From the NCBI RefSeq assembly GCF_007855645.1, contig NZ_CP042263.1, forward strand, positions 310,001 through 374,000: 64,000 nucleotides of DNA, read 5' to 3'. The notes beneath the pieces are model-generated. The model did no database searches, was not told the origin of the DNA, and saw only the letters and a list, made by a program, of their open reading frames with translations. A program made the translations under genes and the position numbers. The stretch comes from Qingshengfaniella alkalisoli (GTDB lineage Bacteria > Pseudomonadota > Alphaproteobacteria > Rhodobacterales > Rhodobacteraceae). Shown in pieces: positions 1 through 10,700 of the stretch (position 1 is its first letter; each line of letters begins with the position of its first letter).

Positions 1-714
1 GATGGCCTCCGCTTCGTCACCGGAAATCGGCACCAGCGTGATGTCGTCCTGGCTGGCCAGTTCTGCGATCGCGCCAGCGGGGAACCCGCCCACGAAGAAG
101 AACGCGTCCATCGCACCGTCGCGCATACGTTCGGCCGCCTGGTCAGGCTTCAGGTAAGCAGCGTCCACGTCATCTTCGGACAGGCCGTAGGCCTCCAGGA
201 TGATACGCGCGTCAACGAGTGTGCCGGATCCCGGCTCATCCATGGAAACGCGCTTGCCTTTCAGGTCAGCAACACCTTCGATTCCGGCGTCGGCAGCAGC
301 AACAAGGTGGATCGTTTCAGGGTAAAGCGACGCGATGGCCCGCAGCGATTCTACGGCCTCACGACCTTCCCAGATACCCGTGCCGGTTTGCGCCCAGGTC
401 GCGACGTCCGATTGCGAGAAGCCCGATTCCAGCGTGCCACCCGCAATGGCGTTCACATTGGCAACCGATCCGTTCGCCGACAGCGCGGTCGCGATCAGGC
501 CCGGAACACCGCAAGAGCCACCTTCTTCACAGGCACGCGATCCCGGAGGGCTGGAGATCGCATTCGCGATCAGCCCACCGATCGGATAGTAGGTGCCAGC
601 CGTGCCCCCCGTGCCGATACGGAAGAATTGCGGTTCTTGAGCGGAGGCCACGCCACCGAGCGCAACGCCCGCGGCCGCCACGATCCCTAGGATCGAAAAT
701 TTCTTGAATGTCAT
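1..714 (-). CDS. TAXI-family TRAP transporter solute-binding protein (3' end cut by window)
   Basis: This is the periplasmic binding subunit of a TAXI-type TRAP transporter, a secondary importer of small organic acids or amino acids. The frame is open from the ATG at 714 to the window edge, giving 238 residues of a family that is usually a little over 300. Residues 1-25 form a Sec signal peptide ending ASA-Q. The family hallmark RIGTGGTAGTYYPIGG follows at about 32-47. A strong ribosome site (AAGGAGG at 723-729, 8 nt before the ATG) fixes the start. The membrane subunits would lie beyond the left edge. The substrate cannot be read from the sequence. Confidence 0.93.
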   Translation of the reverse strand, partial: MTFKKFSILGIVAAAGVALGGVASAQEPQFFRIGTGGTAGTYYPIGGLIANAISSPPGSRACEEGGSCGVPGLIATALSANGSVANVNAIAGGTLESGFSQSDVATWAQTGTGIWEGREAVESLRAIASLYPETIHLVAAADAGIEGVADLKGKRVSMDEPGSGTLVDARIILEAYGLSEDDVDAAYLKPDQAAERMRDGAMDAFFFVGGFPAGAIAELASQDDITLVPISGDEAEAI

Positions 715-919
715 TTGGTCTTCCTCCTTGGTTGGACCGGTATGTTTGATGGTGTCACAAGAATACACTTCCGCCACCAAATCAAGCACATCCCCCATGC
801 ATCATGCCGTGAAGATTTCCTTACGTCCACCGATCTTCTTGTGGCGCGTCAGCCTTGTTCCCAGTCCGGCGTCCGGCCGTGGATGCAACCAGATATGCTT
901 TCAGACGGGCGCTCTAGCA
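715..919. other. intergenic region, divergent promoters
   Basis: This is the non-coding space between the TAXI binding-protein gene (leftward) and the DUF4143 ATPase gene (rightward). Apart from the ribosome site of the TAXI gene I see no gene, tRNA or clear hairpin. It must carry the leftward promoter. The tandem repeats that follow occupy the rest of the gap. Confidence 0.5.
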
Positions 920-1007
920 GTTTCATATGGACGTGACCAGTCTTTCAATTGGTCAATGGTTGACTTTCAATTGGTCAACGGTTTACTTTCAGATGGTCGG
1001 CACAATC
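920..1007 (+). repeat. 22-bp tandem repeats upstream of the ATPase
   Basis: Two near-identical 22-bp units lie head to tail at 942-963 and 964-985. Both begin CTTTCAATTGGTCAA and they differ at only two positions. A third, partial unit starts at 986 (CTTTCAGATGGTC). A degenerate unit (TTTCATATGG core) sits at 920-941 in the same 22-bp phase. The array ends about 15-20 bp before the ATPase start codon. A period of two helical turns suggests a multi-site protein-binding array. Iterons and autoregulatory operators look like this, but which one applies here is not known. Confidence 0.75.
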
Positions 1008-1020
1008 GGGCGGATCCGCG

Positions 1021-2250
1021 ATGTATGAACGCTTCATCAAACGCAAGATAAGCGAGGCGATGGAAGACACGCGCGTCGTGCTGATTTCAGGCCCCCGACA
1101 ATCCGGCAAGACCACGCTGGCAAATGACATCGCAAATGACAAGATGCCGTTCTTCACGCTGGACGACCCGACCGTTCTGGCCGCTGCATCCAACGACCCG
1201 GTGGGCTTCCTGCGCGGGCTGGATCGTGCGGTGATCGACGAAATTCAGCGCGCGCCCGAACTGCTTCTGTCGATCAAGAACGAGGTAGACCGCAACAAAT
1301 CCCCGGGACGTTTCCTTCTGACGGGATCGGCCAATCTGATGACCCTGCCCCGCGTCGCCGATTCACTGGCTGGCAGGATGGAGGTCACACGCCTTCTGCC
1401 CCTGTCGCAGGCAGAAATCCTTGGCACACCGCCGGATTTTCTGGACCGCGCCTTCGACGGCGAACCCCCGCACGCCGCCCGAAACAGCATCATTGGCGAT
1501 GCGCTGATCGAGCATGTGCTCAGCGGCGGCTACCCCGAAGCACTGACCCGCAGAAGCTGGGCCCGGCGGCAGGACTGGTATCAGGGCTATGTCGATGCCA
1601 TCGTTCAGCGTGACGTGCGGGACATCGCTCAGATAGAGCAGTTGTCACTTATGCCCGGCCTGCTTCAGGTCCTGGCCGAACACTCCGGTCAGTTGGTGAA
1701 CTATTCCGGCATCGGGGCGGGGATCGGGCTGAACCATGTCACCACCGCCAAGTATCTTGGGATTTTTGAAAGCCTGTTCCTGGTCCAGACCTTGCAGCCC
1801 TGGTTCACCAACAAGCTGAAACGCCTGACCAAATCGCCCAAGCTGCATTTCGTCGATGCGGGGTTGCTGGCCGCGCTGAAGGATCTGGACCCGGACAAGG
1901 TCAGAAAGGACAAGACAGCCTTCGGTGCTGTCCTTGAAACCTTCGTGTTCAGCGAGTTGCAAAAACTCGCCACGTGGAGCAACCAGCGCTTTGCCTTCTT
2001 CCACTACCGCGACAAGGACAAGAACGAGGTCGATATCGTCATCCAGAACCGGCGTGGCGAGATCGTGGGCGTGGAGATAAAATCATCGGCCACTGTCACC
2101 TCGGCAGATTTCGCGGGCATGCGCAAACTGGCCGATGCCTGCGGCAACAAATTCTTGCAGGGGCTGGTTCTTTACGACCATGATCAAGTCGTTCCGTTCG
2201 GCGACAAGATGTTCGCTGCACCGCTGTCAGGGCTTTGGGCCGCAGGCTGA
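1021..2250 (+). CDS. AAA ATPase with DUF4143 domain
   Basis: The 409-residue protein has a P-loop at 24-32 (GPRQSGKTT), a Walker B VIDE at 71-74 and a sensor-like FLLTGSANL segment. A C-terminal DUF4143 region follows. It ends in a nuclease-like EVDIV...GVEIKSS pattern of the PD-(D/E)xK type. Proteins of this architecture are common in bacteria and archaea, and their physiological role is not established. Some are suspected mobile or defence-related genes. The gene stands alone, preceded by the 22-bp repeats. Its end overlaps the convergent oxyR gene by 67 bp. The ATG at 1021 is the first in frame, and no strong ribosome site is visible before it. Confidence 0.88.
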   Translation: MYERFIKRKISEAMEDTRVVLISGPRQSGKTTLANDIANDKMPFFTLDDPTVLAAASNDPVGFLRGLDRAVIDEIQRAPELLLSIKNEVDRNKSPGRFLLTGSANLMTLPRVADSLAGRMEVTRLLPLSQAEILGTPPDFLDRAFDGEPPHAARNSIIGDALIEHVLSGGYPEALTRRSWARRQDWYQGYVDAIVQRDVRDIAQIEQLSLMPGLLQVLAEHSGQLVNYSGIGAGIGLNHVTTAKYLGIFESLFLVQTLQPWFTNKLKRLTKSPKLHFVDAGLLAALKDLDPDKVRKDKTAFGAVLETFVFSELQKLATWSNQRFAFFHYRDKDKNEVDIVIQNRRGEIVGVEIKSSATVTSADFAGMRKLADACGNKFLQGLVLYDHDQVVPFGDKMFAAPLSGLWAAG

Positions 2251-3146
2251 TCATCGCCGCATTCCCAAATGCCTCGCGTGATCTGCGCGATCCGCTCGAA
2301 CTGTCCGGCAAGCGGCGTCGTCTTCCGCCAGATCATCCCGATTGTTCGCTTGGGACGCGGCGGCGGCAGACGCGCAACCGAGACGCAGGCAGAACGCGTT
2401 TCCACCGGCACCGCCATTTCAGGGATCAGCGTGACGCCAATGCCCGCGCTGACCATCTGAACCAGCGTGGACAGCGAGCTGCCCTCCATCAGATCGCGCG
2501 GCAAGCTGGAAGAAAGCTGGCAGAACGACAACGCCTGATCGCGAAAGCAATGGCCCTCTTCCAGCAAAAGCAGGCGCATTTCGCGCAGGGTCTCCGGGTT
2601 CGGGATCGGGTCGTCCGCATCGGCTTGCGAGCGCACCAGCATGAATTCCTCATCGAACAACGGTTCCTCATGCAGCGTCACCTCCGACACGGGCAAGGCG
2701 ACAATGGCCAGATCCAACCGCCCTTCACGCAGATCCTCGATCAGCGTCCGGGTCACCGCCTCACGCGGGCGGGGATCGAGATTGGCATAACGATCGGTCA
2801 GTTCCCGGATCAGCCGCGGTAGCAGATAAGGCGCGGCGGTCGGAATGACCCCGATGCGCAACCGCCCCGCCAATGGCTCATGCGAGGCGCGCACCAAATC
2901 GTCCAACTCGTCCACCGCCCCAAGAATATCGCGCGCGCGTTCGGCCAATGCCTCCCCCAAGGGGCTGAGCCCCACCTTGCGCGGACCCCGTTCGATCAAC
3001 GGTGCACCCAACAAGGCTTCCAGCTCTTTCATCTGAACGGACAAGGCCGGCTGTGAAATTGCGCAGGCTTCCGCCGCATGTCCGAAGTGGCGGTGGCGGG
3101 ACAATGCTTCGAAGTAACGCAGATGTTTGAGGGTGAGTCCTTTCAT
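2184..3146 (-). CDS. oxyR: hydrogen peroxide-sensing LysR-type activator OxyR
   Basis: This is a LysR-family regulator of 320 residues with an N-terminal winged helix-turn-helix (about 1-60) and a substrate-binding-like sensor domain. The redox pair is conserved. Cys200 in EEGHCFRDQ and Cys209 in ALSFCQ match Cys199/Cys208 of E. coli OxyR, where peroxide forms a disulfide. I chose the ATG at 3146; a TTG two codons upstream is also open. It is divergent from katG, its classic target. The last 22 codons overlap the 3' end of the opposing ATPase gene, and the C-terminal tail is slightly longer than in E. coli. Confidence 0.95.
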   Translation of the reverse strand: MKGLTLKHLRYFEALSRHRHFGHAAEACAISQPALSVQMKELEALLGAPLIERGPRKVGLSPLGEALAERARDILGAVDELDDLVRASHEPLAGRLRIGVIPTAAPYLLPRLIRELTDRYANLDPRPREAVTRTLIEDLREGRLDLAIVALPVSEVTLHEEPLFDEEFMLVRSQADADDPIPNPETLREMRLLLLEEGHCFRDQALSFCQLSSSLPRDLMEGSSLSTLVQMVSAGIGVTLIPEMAVPVETRSACVSVARLPPPRPKRTIGMIWRKTTPLAGQFERIAQITRGIWECGDDQPAAQSPDSGAANILSPNGTT

Positions 3147-5501
<2,355 letters not shown>

Positions 5502-5507
5502 GAAATC

Positions 5508-5541
5508 AATTCCCCCGCAGATGCTGTCTCGCGGGGGAATT
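5508..5541 (+). terminator. hairpin after katG, likely terminator
   Basis: A perfect 11-bp inverted repeat, AATTCCCCCGC at 5508-5518 and GCGGGGGAATT at 5531-5541, has a 12-nt loop and starts 7 nt after the katG stop. The T tract is short, so it may act as a terminator or as a 3' stabilising hairpin. Confidence 0.7.
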
Positions 5542-5748
5542 CACGGGCCCGGCTGGCTCTCTCGATTTTCCAGTGCAGGCAGTTCACCTCACTGCAACCG
5601 CCATGCGGCGACGCTGTTCAACCACGCCTGCAAAGACTGCTGCCGGCTTGTGCCGCTTATCGAGCGGCCAAAGAACGAACAAAAATGCCCCCTGCACCAC
5701 CGGCGCCGAGGGCATGAATAATCTTAAGCAGTCGACTGCCCGACTAGA

Positions 5749-6429
5749 TCAAGCAGCTTTACGACGCATACGGCTTACGCCGCCGAGTCCGGCAAGACCT
5801 GCGACCAGCAGAAGCCCGGCAGCCGGAACCGGAACGGGAGTTACTGTAAAGCGAACAGCGAAGTCATTGTGATCTTCATCACCGGCACCGTCGCCGAAGA
5901 AGGCGAGAATGTTGAGATGGCCGTTTTCGACGAAGAACTCGGAGAAGGCAAGGTTCACAAGGCCCGGACCGAAGCTTTCGGCACCGCCCTGGTTGTCGAT
6001 CCAGCCACCTTCAACCGAGTTGAATTCGAAATCCAGATAATCGCCGGTCGAATAATGCTCGACGGTCGCGGCGGTCCCAATCGCGGTGGATTGATCAAAG
6101 TCGATCGTACCGAACCCGAAGTTGAATTCGTATGAATTCTCACGACCCGCATGCGACCCGAGATATGTCATGGTGATGTTGTATGTGCCATTACCAAGAT
6201 GCAGACCACCCGGCGCACCGTATGTACCGTCTCCCTGATCGGTGAAGACATAGATTGAATCGCCTGCCTGACCTACACCGCCATGTAGCGCGTTGTAAGC
6301 GGGGTTTGAAATACCAAGCGGAGAAGGCAAGACATCACCACTATGGCCAGCGCCAAGTGTCAGTGGCACTGCGAAAGCACTGGTTGCCAGCACGCTGCCT
6401 GCAAACGCTATTGAAAGAAATTTAAGCAT
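5749..6429 (-). CDS. VPLPA-CTERM sorting domain surface protein
   Basis: This is an exported protein of 226 residues with a signal peptide at about 1-20 (ending AFA-VP). The mature domain is Gly/Asp-rich and probably beta-rich. The C-terminal sorting tail has the motif PVPVPAAG, a hydrophobic helix and an Arg-rich end (RMRRK). This is the VPLPA variant of PEP-CTERM signals, recognised by a dedicated exosortase that cleaves and anchors the protein. The mature domain matches nothing I recognise. No exosortase gene is in the window. Such proteins are usually linked to exopolysaccharide production, which fits the locus that follows. Confidence 0.85.
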   Translation of the reverse strand: MLKFLSIAFAGSVLATSAFAVPLTLGAGHSGDVLPSPLGISNPAYNALHGGVGQAGDSIYVFTDQGDGTYGAPGGLHLGNGTYNITMTYLGSHAGRENSYEFNFGFGTIDFDQSTAIGTAATVEHYSTGDYLDFEFNSVEGGWIDNQGGAESFGPGLVNLAFSEFFVENGHLNILAFFGDGAGDEDHNDFAVRFTVTPVPVPAAGLLLVAGLAGLGGVSRMRRKAA

Positions 6430-6647
6430 AAAGACTACCTCACTACTGATGAATGCCGCCGAGAATCAATTTCACGACGTACCGCTTCCCTTACGATAGC
6501 ATACTCACGAGATTTGATGCAACGTTGTAGAACATTTCGTGCCCGGCCTTCAGCCCTGATGCAACAATGTTCCAACCGACCTGCCATATTCCACCTCCCT
6601 GCTCTCCATACGGGTTTGCAGAATGCGGTCAGCCTACATGCATCGGA

Positions 6648-7724
6648 TCATACGCTTGGTTCACTGTCGAAGATCTTGGGCAGAAGTCGTTTGGTTTCCA
6701 TCCGTCTAAGCACCAGGGCCGGAAACAGATCGGGTGCATATCGCAAGAACCCTAGAAGGATCTGCCGAGTGGATGCCCCGCCACGCTCTAGCGCCCAAAC
6801 AACAAATTGCGTCGTTTGGCGACGATACCACCGCGCCCGCGACGGATTGGTCGCGATATCATGCGCCAGCATCGCTCGGGCCCCGGAAAAGCACCCTTTC
6901 AGCCGTTCAGGCGTAACCTCGGCCAACCCGAAGAAACACGCTCGCAAAGGACCAATCGCTTCCACAATGTCAGCGGGCAGTTCGCGTTTTTGGAAGGCCT
7001 CGCCAACATCCCGCGATTCCGCAACCTGCGCCCTGAACTTCTTCCGCGACACGGATTGGCTGTGGAAGCGGTATCGAAGCAGCACATCTGGCAAGCACAC
7101 AACTTTCCCGCCCGCCGACAGCAAACGGCAAATCAATTCGTAATCTTCGGACAGATGCAGTTGCGTATCATATTGCAACATCGTCCCATCAGGGAAGTGG
7201 CGCCTGAACATGAATGTCGGATGGGATACATTCAACGAGAAGCGTGCGGACCAGCGAACGGCTTCGCTGTCACGTGAACGTATTGAACGGCGCATAAAGC
7301 CGCCCTCGGCATCCATCCATTCGATACTGCTGCCCAACAACGTGATGTCCGGGTGAGCGTCCAGATAGGCTTTCTGAATGGCCAAACGTTCGGGAAACGA
7401 ATAATCATCGTCATCCATCCGTGCGACGTACGGCGCGCGAACATGATCCAGACCATAGTTGAGAGCCCCCGCAAGTCGCAGGTTGCGAGGGGTCCGCAAC
7501 AATCGGATACGCGAGTCTTCCGCTGCAAGCTGTGCCAGGATATCGGGACTTTCATCAGTCGAACAATCATCAACCACGACAATTTCGATGTTCCGAAGGG
7601 TTTGCGCCATGATGCTGCGCACAGCGCTTTCAAGATAGCGGGCTCCGTTATGAACGGCCAGCAGAACCGACACCTCAGGTTGATCTGGCATGTCTACGCT
7701 TTCTACCGTCACGACCTTACTCAC
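6648..7724 (-). CDS. family 2 glycosyltransferase
   Basis: This is a GT-A fold glycosyltransferase of 358 residues. The nucleotide-sugar half begins at VSVLLAVHNG (about residue 18), followed by VVVDDCSTD and the metal-binding RMDDDD. A further conserved segment is HLSEDYELICRL. It should add one sugar to a lipid-linked polysaccharide unit on the cytoplasmic face. The GTG start overlaps the stop of the upstream glycosyltransferase (GTGAGTAA), and an AGGA lies 7 nt before it, so translation is probably coupled. An ATG at 7691 is the alternative start. Donor and acceptor sugars are unknown. Confidence 0.9.
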   Translation of the reverse strand: MSKVVTVESVDMPDQPEVSVLLAVHNGARYLESAVRSIMAQTLRNIEIVVVDDCSTDESPDILAQLAAEDSRIRLLRTPRNLRLAGALNYGLDHVRAPYVARMDDDDYSFPERLAIQKAYLDAHPDITLLGSSIEWMDAEGGFMRRSIRSRDSEAVRWSARFSLNVSHPTFMFRRHFPDGTMLQYDTQLHLSEDYELICRLLSAGGKVVCLPDVLLRYRFHSQSVSRKKFRAQVAESRDVGEAFQKRELPADIVEAIGPLRACFFGLAEVTPERLKGCFSGARAMLAHDIATNPSRARWYRRQTTQFVVWALERGGASTRQILLGFLRYAPDLFPALVLRRMETKRLLPKIFDSEPSV

Positions 7725-8811
7725 CCTGCGATCCTGATGTGTCTCTCCGTCCGGCTTGATCCCGTCGTTTCCAAACCGGCCAGGTCAACCGATCACGTAT
7801 CTGTCTGGGCGGCCGTAATCCGAAACTCCCGGCCAGAACTGCCCAAGCTTCGGAAAGCGACCGGTCGCGCAGAAAAAGACGCGCCGCATACGCCAGCGAA
7901 TAGGCAAAACCGATCACAAGCGATGCCGGACGAAAACGGCGTAGAAAACGGATACGCCCCCGGTGCTTGAAATACAGTGAAAACGGCGAAGCGCTACGCC
8001 CCCAGCCCGGCGAACCGATCGAGCTTCCTGCATGATGATAGACCACCAGCCCGTCACAATAGCGTAACGGCAGATCACCCCGACGCATAGCCCAGTCGAC
8101 TTCCTCGTAATAAAGAAAATAATCCTCGCACATCGGACCAACCCGCTCGTAAAAATCGCGACTTGCAACCATAGATGCGCCCATTATGAAATCCAGCTCT
8201 GCCGCATCCGGAACCGGCGTCTCCGACGCGGCGCGTCCAAGGTTCAAATTACCCGTGACACCCGTATGGAAATTGACCGTACCTCCGTCGATCTGGATTC
8301 GATCAGGCGTGTCCATATAACAGACCCGTCCGCCCATGAGGCCGTAGCTAGGATTGTCGCCAAGCTCGTCGTGAAGCGCCTGCAAGGATGCGGGCGGCAC
8401 AACGCTGTCAGGGTTCAGTACCCAGAAATGCCGGATATCCGAAAAGCCGGCGAGATATTTCAGCCCCAGATTCACGCCACCGGCAAAACCGATATTGGTC
8501 GTGGATTTGACGAGATGAACATGTCCTTCCCGCGATTGCGCCACGTCCGGCATGGCTTCGATCACGCTAAGCGGTTTCGGGACAGCGGTTATCGAAAACG
8601 GCAAGCTGTCAGGCGGCAGGTAGTCAGATTGCCCCTGCGCCCAATCGAAGATGCCTGTCACCGTTTCATCCGACGAGGCGTTGTCTACGACGACGATCCT
8701 AAGCGGCACACCCACCGCCCTGGAAGCAGACAGCAAGCTTTCAAGACAATCCAGAACCTCGCGCCCGGAATTATACGTAACTACAATGACGCCAAGCTCT
8801 GCCGCGCTCAT
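7717..8811 (-). CDS. family 2 glycosyltransferase (rhamnosyltransferase-like)
   Basis: The 364-residue GT-A enzyme has VIVVTYNSG near the N-terminus, IVVVDNASSD, and the LNPDSVV segment typical of WbbL/rhamnosyltransferase-like GT2 enzymes. The region FLYYEEVDWAMR contains the likely catalytic acids. The start at 8811 (ATG) has a GGGG-rich ribosome site. Longer in-frame starts reach 8859 but would add a Cys-rich, unconserved leader. It lies 70 nt after glmS in the same direction and overlaps the next glycosyltransferase. It probably builds the same polysaccharide repeat unit. Confidence 0.9.
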   Translation of the reverse strand: MSAAELGVIVVTYNSGREVLDCLESLLSASRAVGVPLRIVVVDNASSDETVTGIFDWAQGQSDYLPPDSLPFSITAVPKPLSVIEAMPDVAQSREGHVHLVKSTTNIGFAGGVNLGLKYLAGFSDIRHFWVLNPDSVVPPASLQALHDELGDNPSYGLMGGRVCYMDTPDRIQIDGGTVNFHTGVTGNLNLGRAASETPVPDAAELDFIMGASMVASRDFYERVGPMCEDYFLYYEEVDWAMRRGDLPLRYCDGLVVYHHAGSSIGSPGWGRSASPFSLYFKHRGRIRFLRRFRPASLVIGFAYSLAYAARLFLRDRSLSEAWAVLAGSFGLRPPRQIRDRLTWPVWKRRDQAGRRDTSGSQGE

Positions 8812-8881
8812 GACTGCCCCGTTGACTGAACAATCGCAAGTTTTACCTTCCGCCCGCACAATCGCTTGCCGAAATCACCTT

Positions 8882-10699
8882 TCATTCCACGGTGACCGAT
8901 TTCGCCAGATTCCGCGGCTGATCGACATCCGTCCCCTTGGCGACCGCTGTGTGATAGGCCAGCAATTGCGCAGGGATGGCGTAGAGAATGGGGGCCAGGG
9001 CGGGGGGAATCTCCGGCAGGGTAATGACATGGGCGGCACCCTCGCCTGCGCGTTTGGCACCCGCAGCGTCGGTAATCAGGATGACCTTACCTTCACGGGC
9101 CAGAACTTCCTGCATGTTGGACACGGTCTTGTCGAATAACGGGTCGGTGGGGGCCAGGACAACCACCGGTACCTTGCGGTCGATCAGGGCGATGGGACCG
9201 TGCTTCAACTCGCCCGAGGCGTAACCTTCGGCGTGGATGTAGCTGATTTCCTTCAACTTCAGCGCACCTTCCAGCGCCAGCGGGTAAAGCGCACCGCGCC
9301 CCAGGAACAGCACATCGCGCGCCTCCGCCAGTTTGCGCGAGACATCTTCGATCCGGTCCGACAGGGACAGCGTGGCGTTGATCAGACCGGGCAGCTGGCG
9401 CAGCTGGACGAGGTGATCTGCGATCTGTGCGGGCGTCAGCGTACCGCGCACCTGTGCCGCCTTCAGCGCCATGATGAACAGCGCGGTCAACTGGCAGGTG
9501 AAGGCCTTGGTCGAGGCGACGCCTATCTCCACACCGGCCTCGATCGGCAGAGCGACATCACTCTCGCGGGCAATCGAGCTTTCGGGGACATTGGTCAAAG
9601 ATGCTATCTGAAGGCCCTGTTCCGCGCAGTAGCGCAGCGCGGCCAGCGTATCCGCCGTCTCGCCCGACTGGCTGACGAACAGCGCGGTCGTATTGGCCAC
9701 GAAAGGCGGCTCGCGGTAACGGAACTCGGACGCGATATCGACATCGACGGGCAGCCGCGCGAGCTGTTCGAACCAGTATTTCGCGACCTGGCAGGCATAG
9801 CTGGCGGTGCCGCAGGCCACCATGCTGATGCGGTCGATGCGGGCAAAATCCAGACCATTCGCCGGCAGATGAATGCGCCCTTCAGCGTCCAGATATCGAT
9901 CCAGCGTCGTGCCGATCACGGCGGGTTGCTCGGCGATTTCCTTGGCCATGAAGTGCTTGTAGCCCGCCTTGTCGACCTGTGCGGTCTTGGCCACCGTCTT
10001 GACGGGGCGCTCGACAGGCATGCCATCCGTGTCAAAGATCGTGGCGCCCGCGCGGGTAACAACAGCCCAGTCGCCTTCTTCCAGATAGCACACCCGATCC
10101 GTCATAGGGGCCAGCGCGATGGCGTCGGAACCAACATACATCTCGCCCTCGCCGAACCCCAAAGCCAGTGGAGATCCGCGGCGCGCGGCAATCAGCAGGT
10201 CAGGGTGATCACGAAACAGAAACAGCAGGGCAAAGGCACCGCGCAACCGAGACAGCGTCTGCTGCACTGCGGCTTGCGGGTCCTTGCCTTGTTCAAGTGA
10301 CCTGGCAACCAGATGCATCACAACTTCGGTGTCCGTCTCGGAGGCAAACACACGGCCCTCGGCGCGCAGCTCCTCCCGCAGCTCGGCGTAGTTCTCGATG
10401 ATCCCGTTATGCACCAGCGCAACGCTGTCCGACATATGCGGATGAGCATTCTCAACCGTCGCACCGCCATGCGTGGCCCAGCGAGTATGGCCGATGCCCG
10501 CCATCCCTTCGAGCGGCTCATGCACCAGCAGATCCGACAGGTTCACCAGCTTTCCCACGGCGCGACGACGTTCAATCCGACCATCGGTGATCGTGGCCGC
10601 ACCCGCACTGTCATAGCCGCGATATTCCAGACAGGCCAGGGCGTTCAATAGCTGAGGCGCCACTTGATGCGTGCCCAGTACACCTACGATTCCACACAT
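8882..10699 (-). CDS. glmS: glutamine--fructose-6-phosphate aminotransferase GlmS
   Basis: GlmS makes glucosamine-6-phosphate from fructose-6-phosphate and glutamine, the first committed step to UDP-GlcNAc. The length of 605 residues is typical. Cys2 of MCGIVGVLG becomes the N-terminal nucleophile of the class II amidotransferase domain (about 1-220). Two SIS isomerase domains follow, with SQSGETADT and the C-terminal end KSVTVE. The start lies one base past the glmU stop, so the two genes form an operon that supplies amino-sugar precursor. Confidence 0.97.
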   Translation of the reverse strand: MCGIVGVLGTHQVAPQLLNALACLEYRGYDSAGAATITDGRIERRRAVGKLVNLSDLLVHEPLEGMAGIGHTRWATHGGATVENAHPHMSDSVALVHNGIIENYAELREELRAEGRVFASETDTEVVMHLVARSLEQGKDPQAAVQQTLSRLRGAFALLFLFRDHPDLLIAARRGSPLALGFGEGEMYVGSDAIALAPMTDRVCYLEEGDWAVVTRAGATIFDTDGMPVERPVKTVAKTAQVDKAGYKHFMAKEIAEQPAVIGTTLDRYLDAEGRIHLPANGLDFARIDRISMVACGTASYACQVAKYWFEQLARLPVDVDIASEFRYREPPFVANTTALFVSQSGETADTLAALRYCAEQGLQIASLTNVPESSIARESDVALPIEAGVEIGVASTKAFTCQLTALFIMALKAAQVRGTLTPAQIADHLVQLRQLPGLINATLSLSDRIEDVSRKLAEARDVLFLGRGALYPLALEGALKLKEISYIHAEGYASGELKHGPIALIDRKVPVVVLAPTDPLFDKTVSNMQEVLAREGKVILITDAAGAKRAGEGAAHVITLPEIPPALAPILYAIPAQLLAYHTAVAKGTDVDQPRNLAKSVTVE

Positions 10700-10700
10700 G

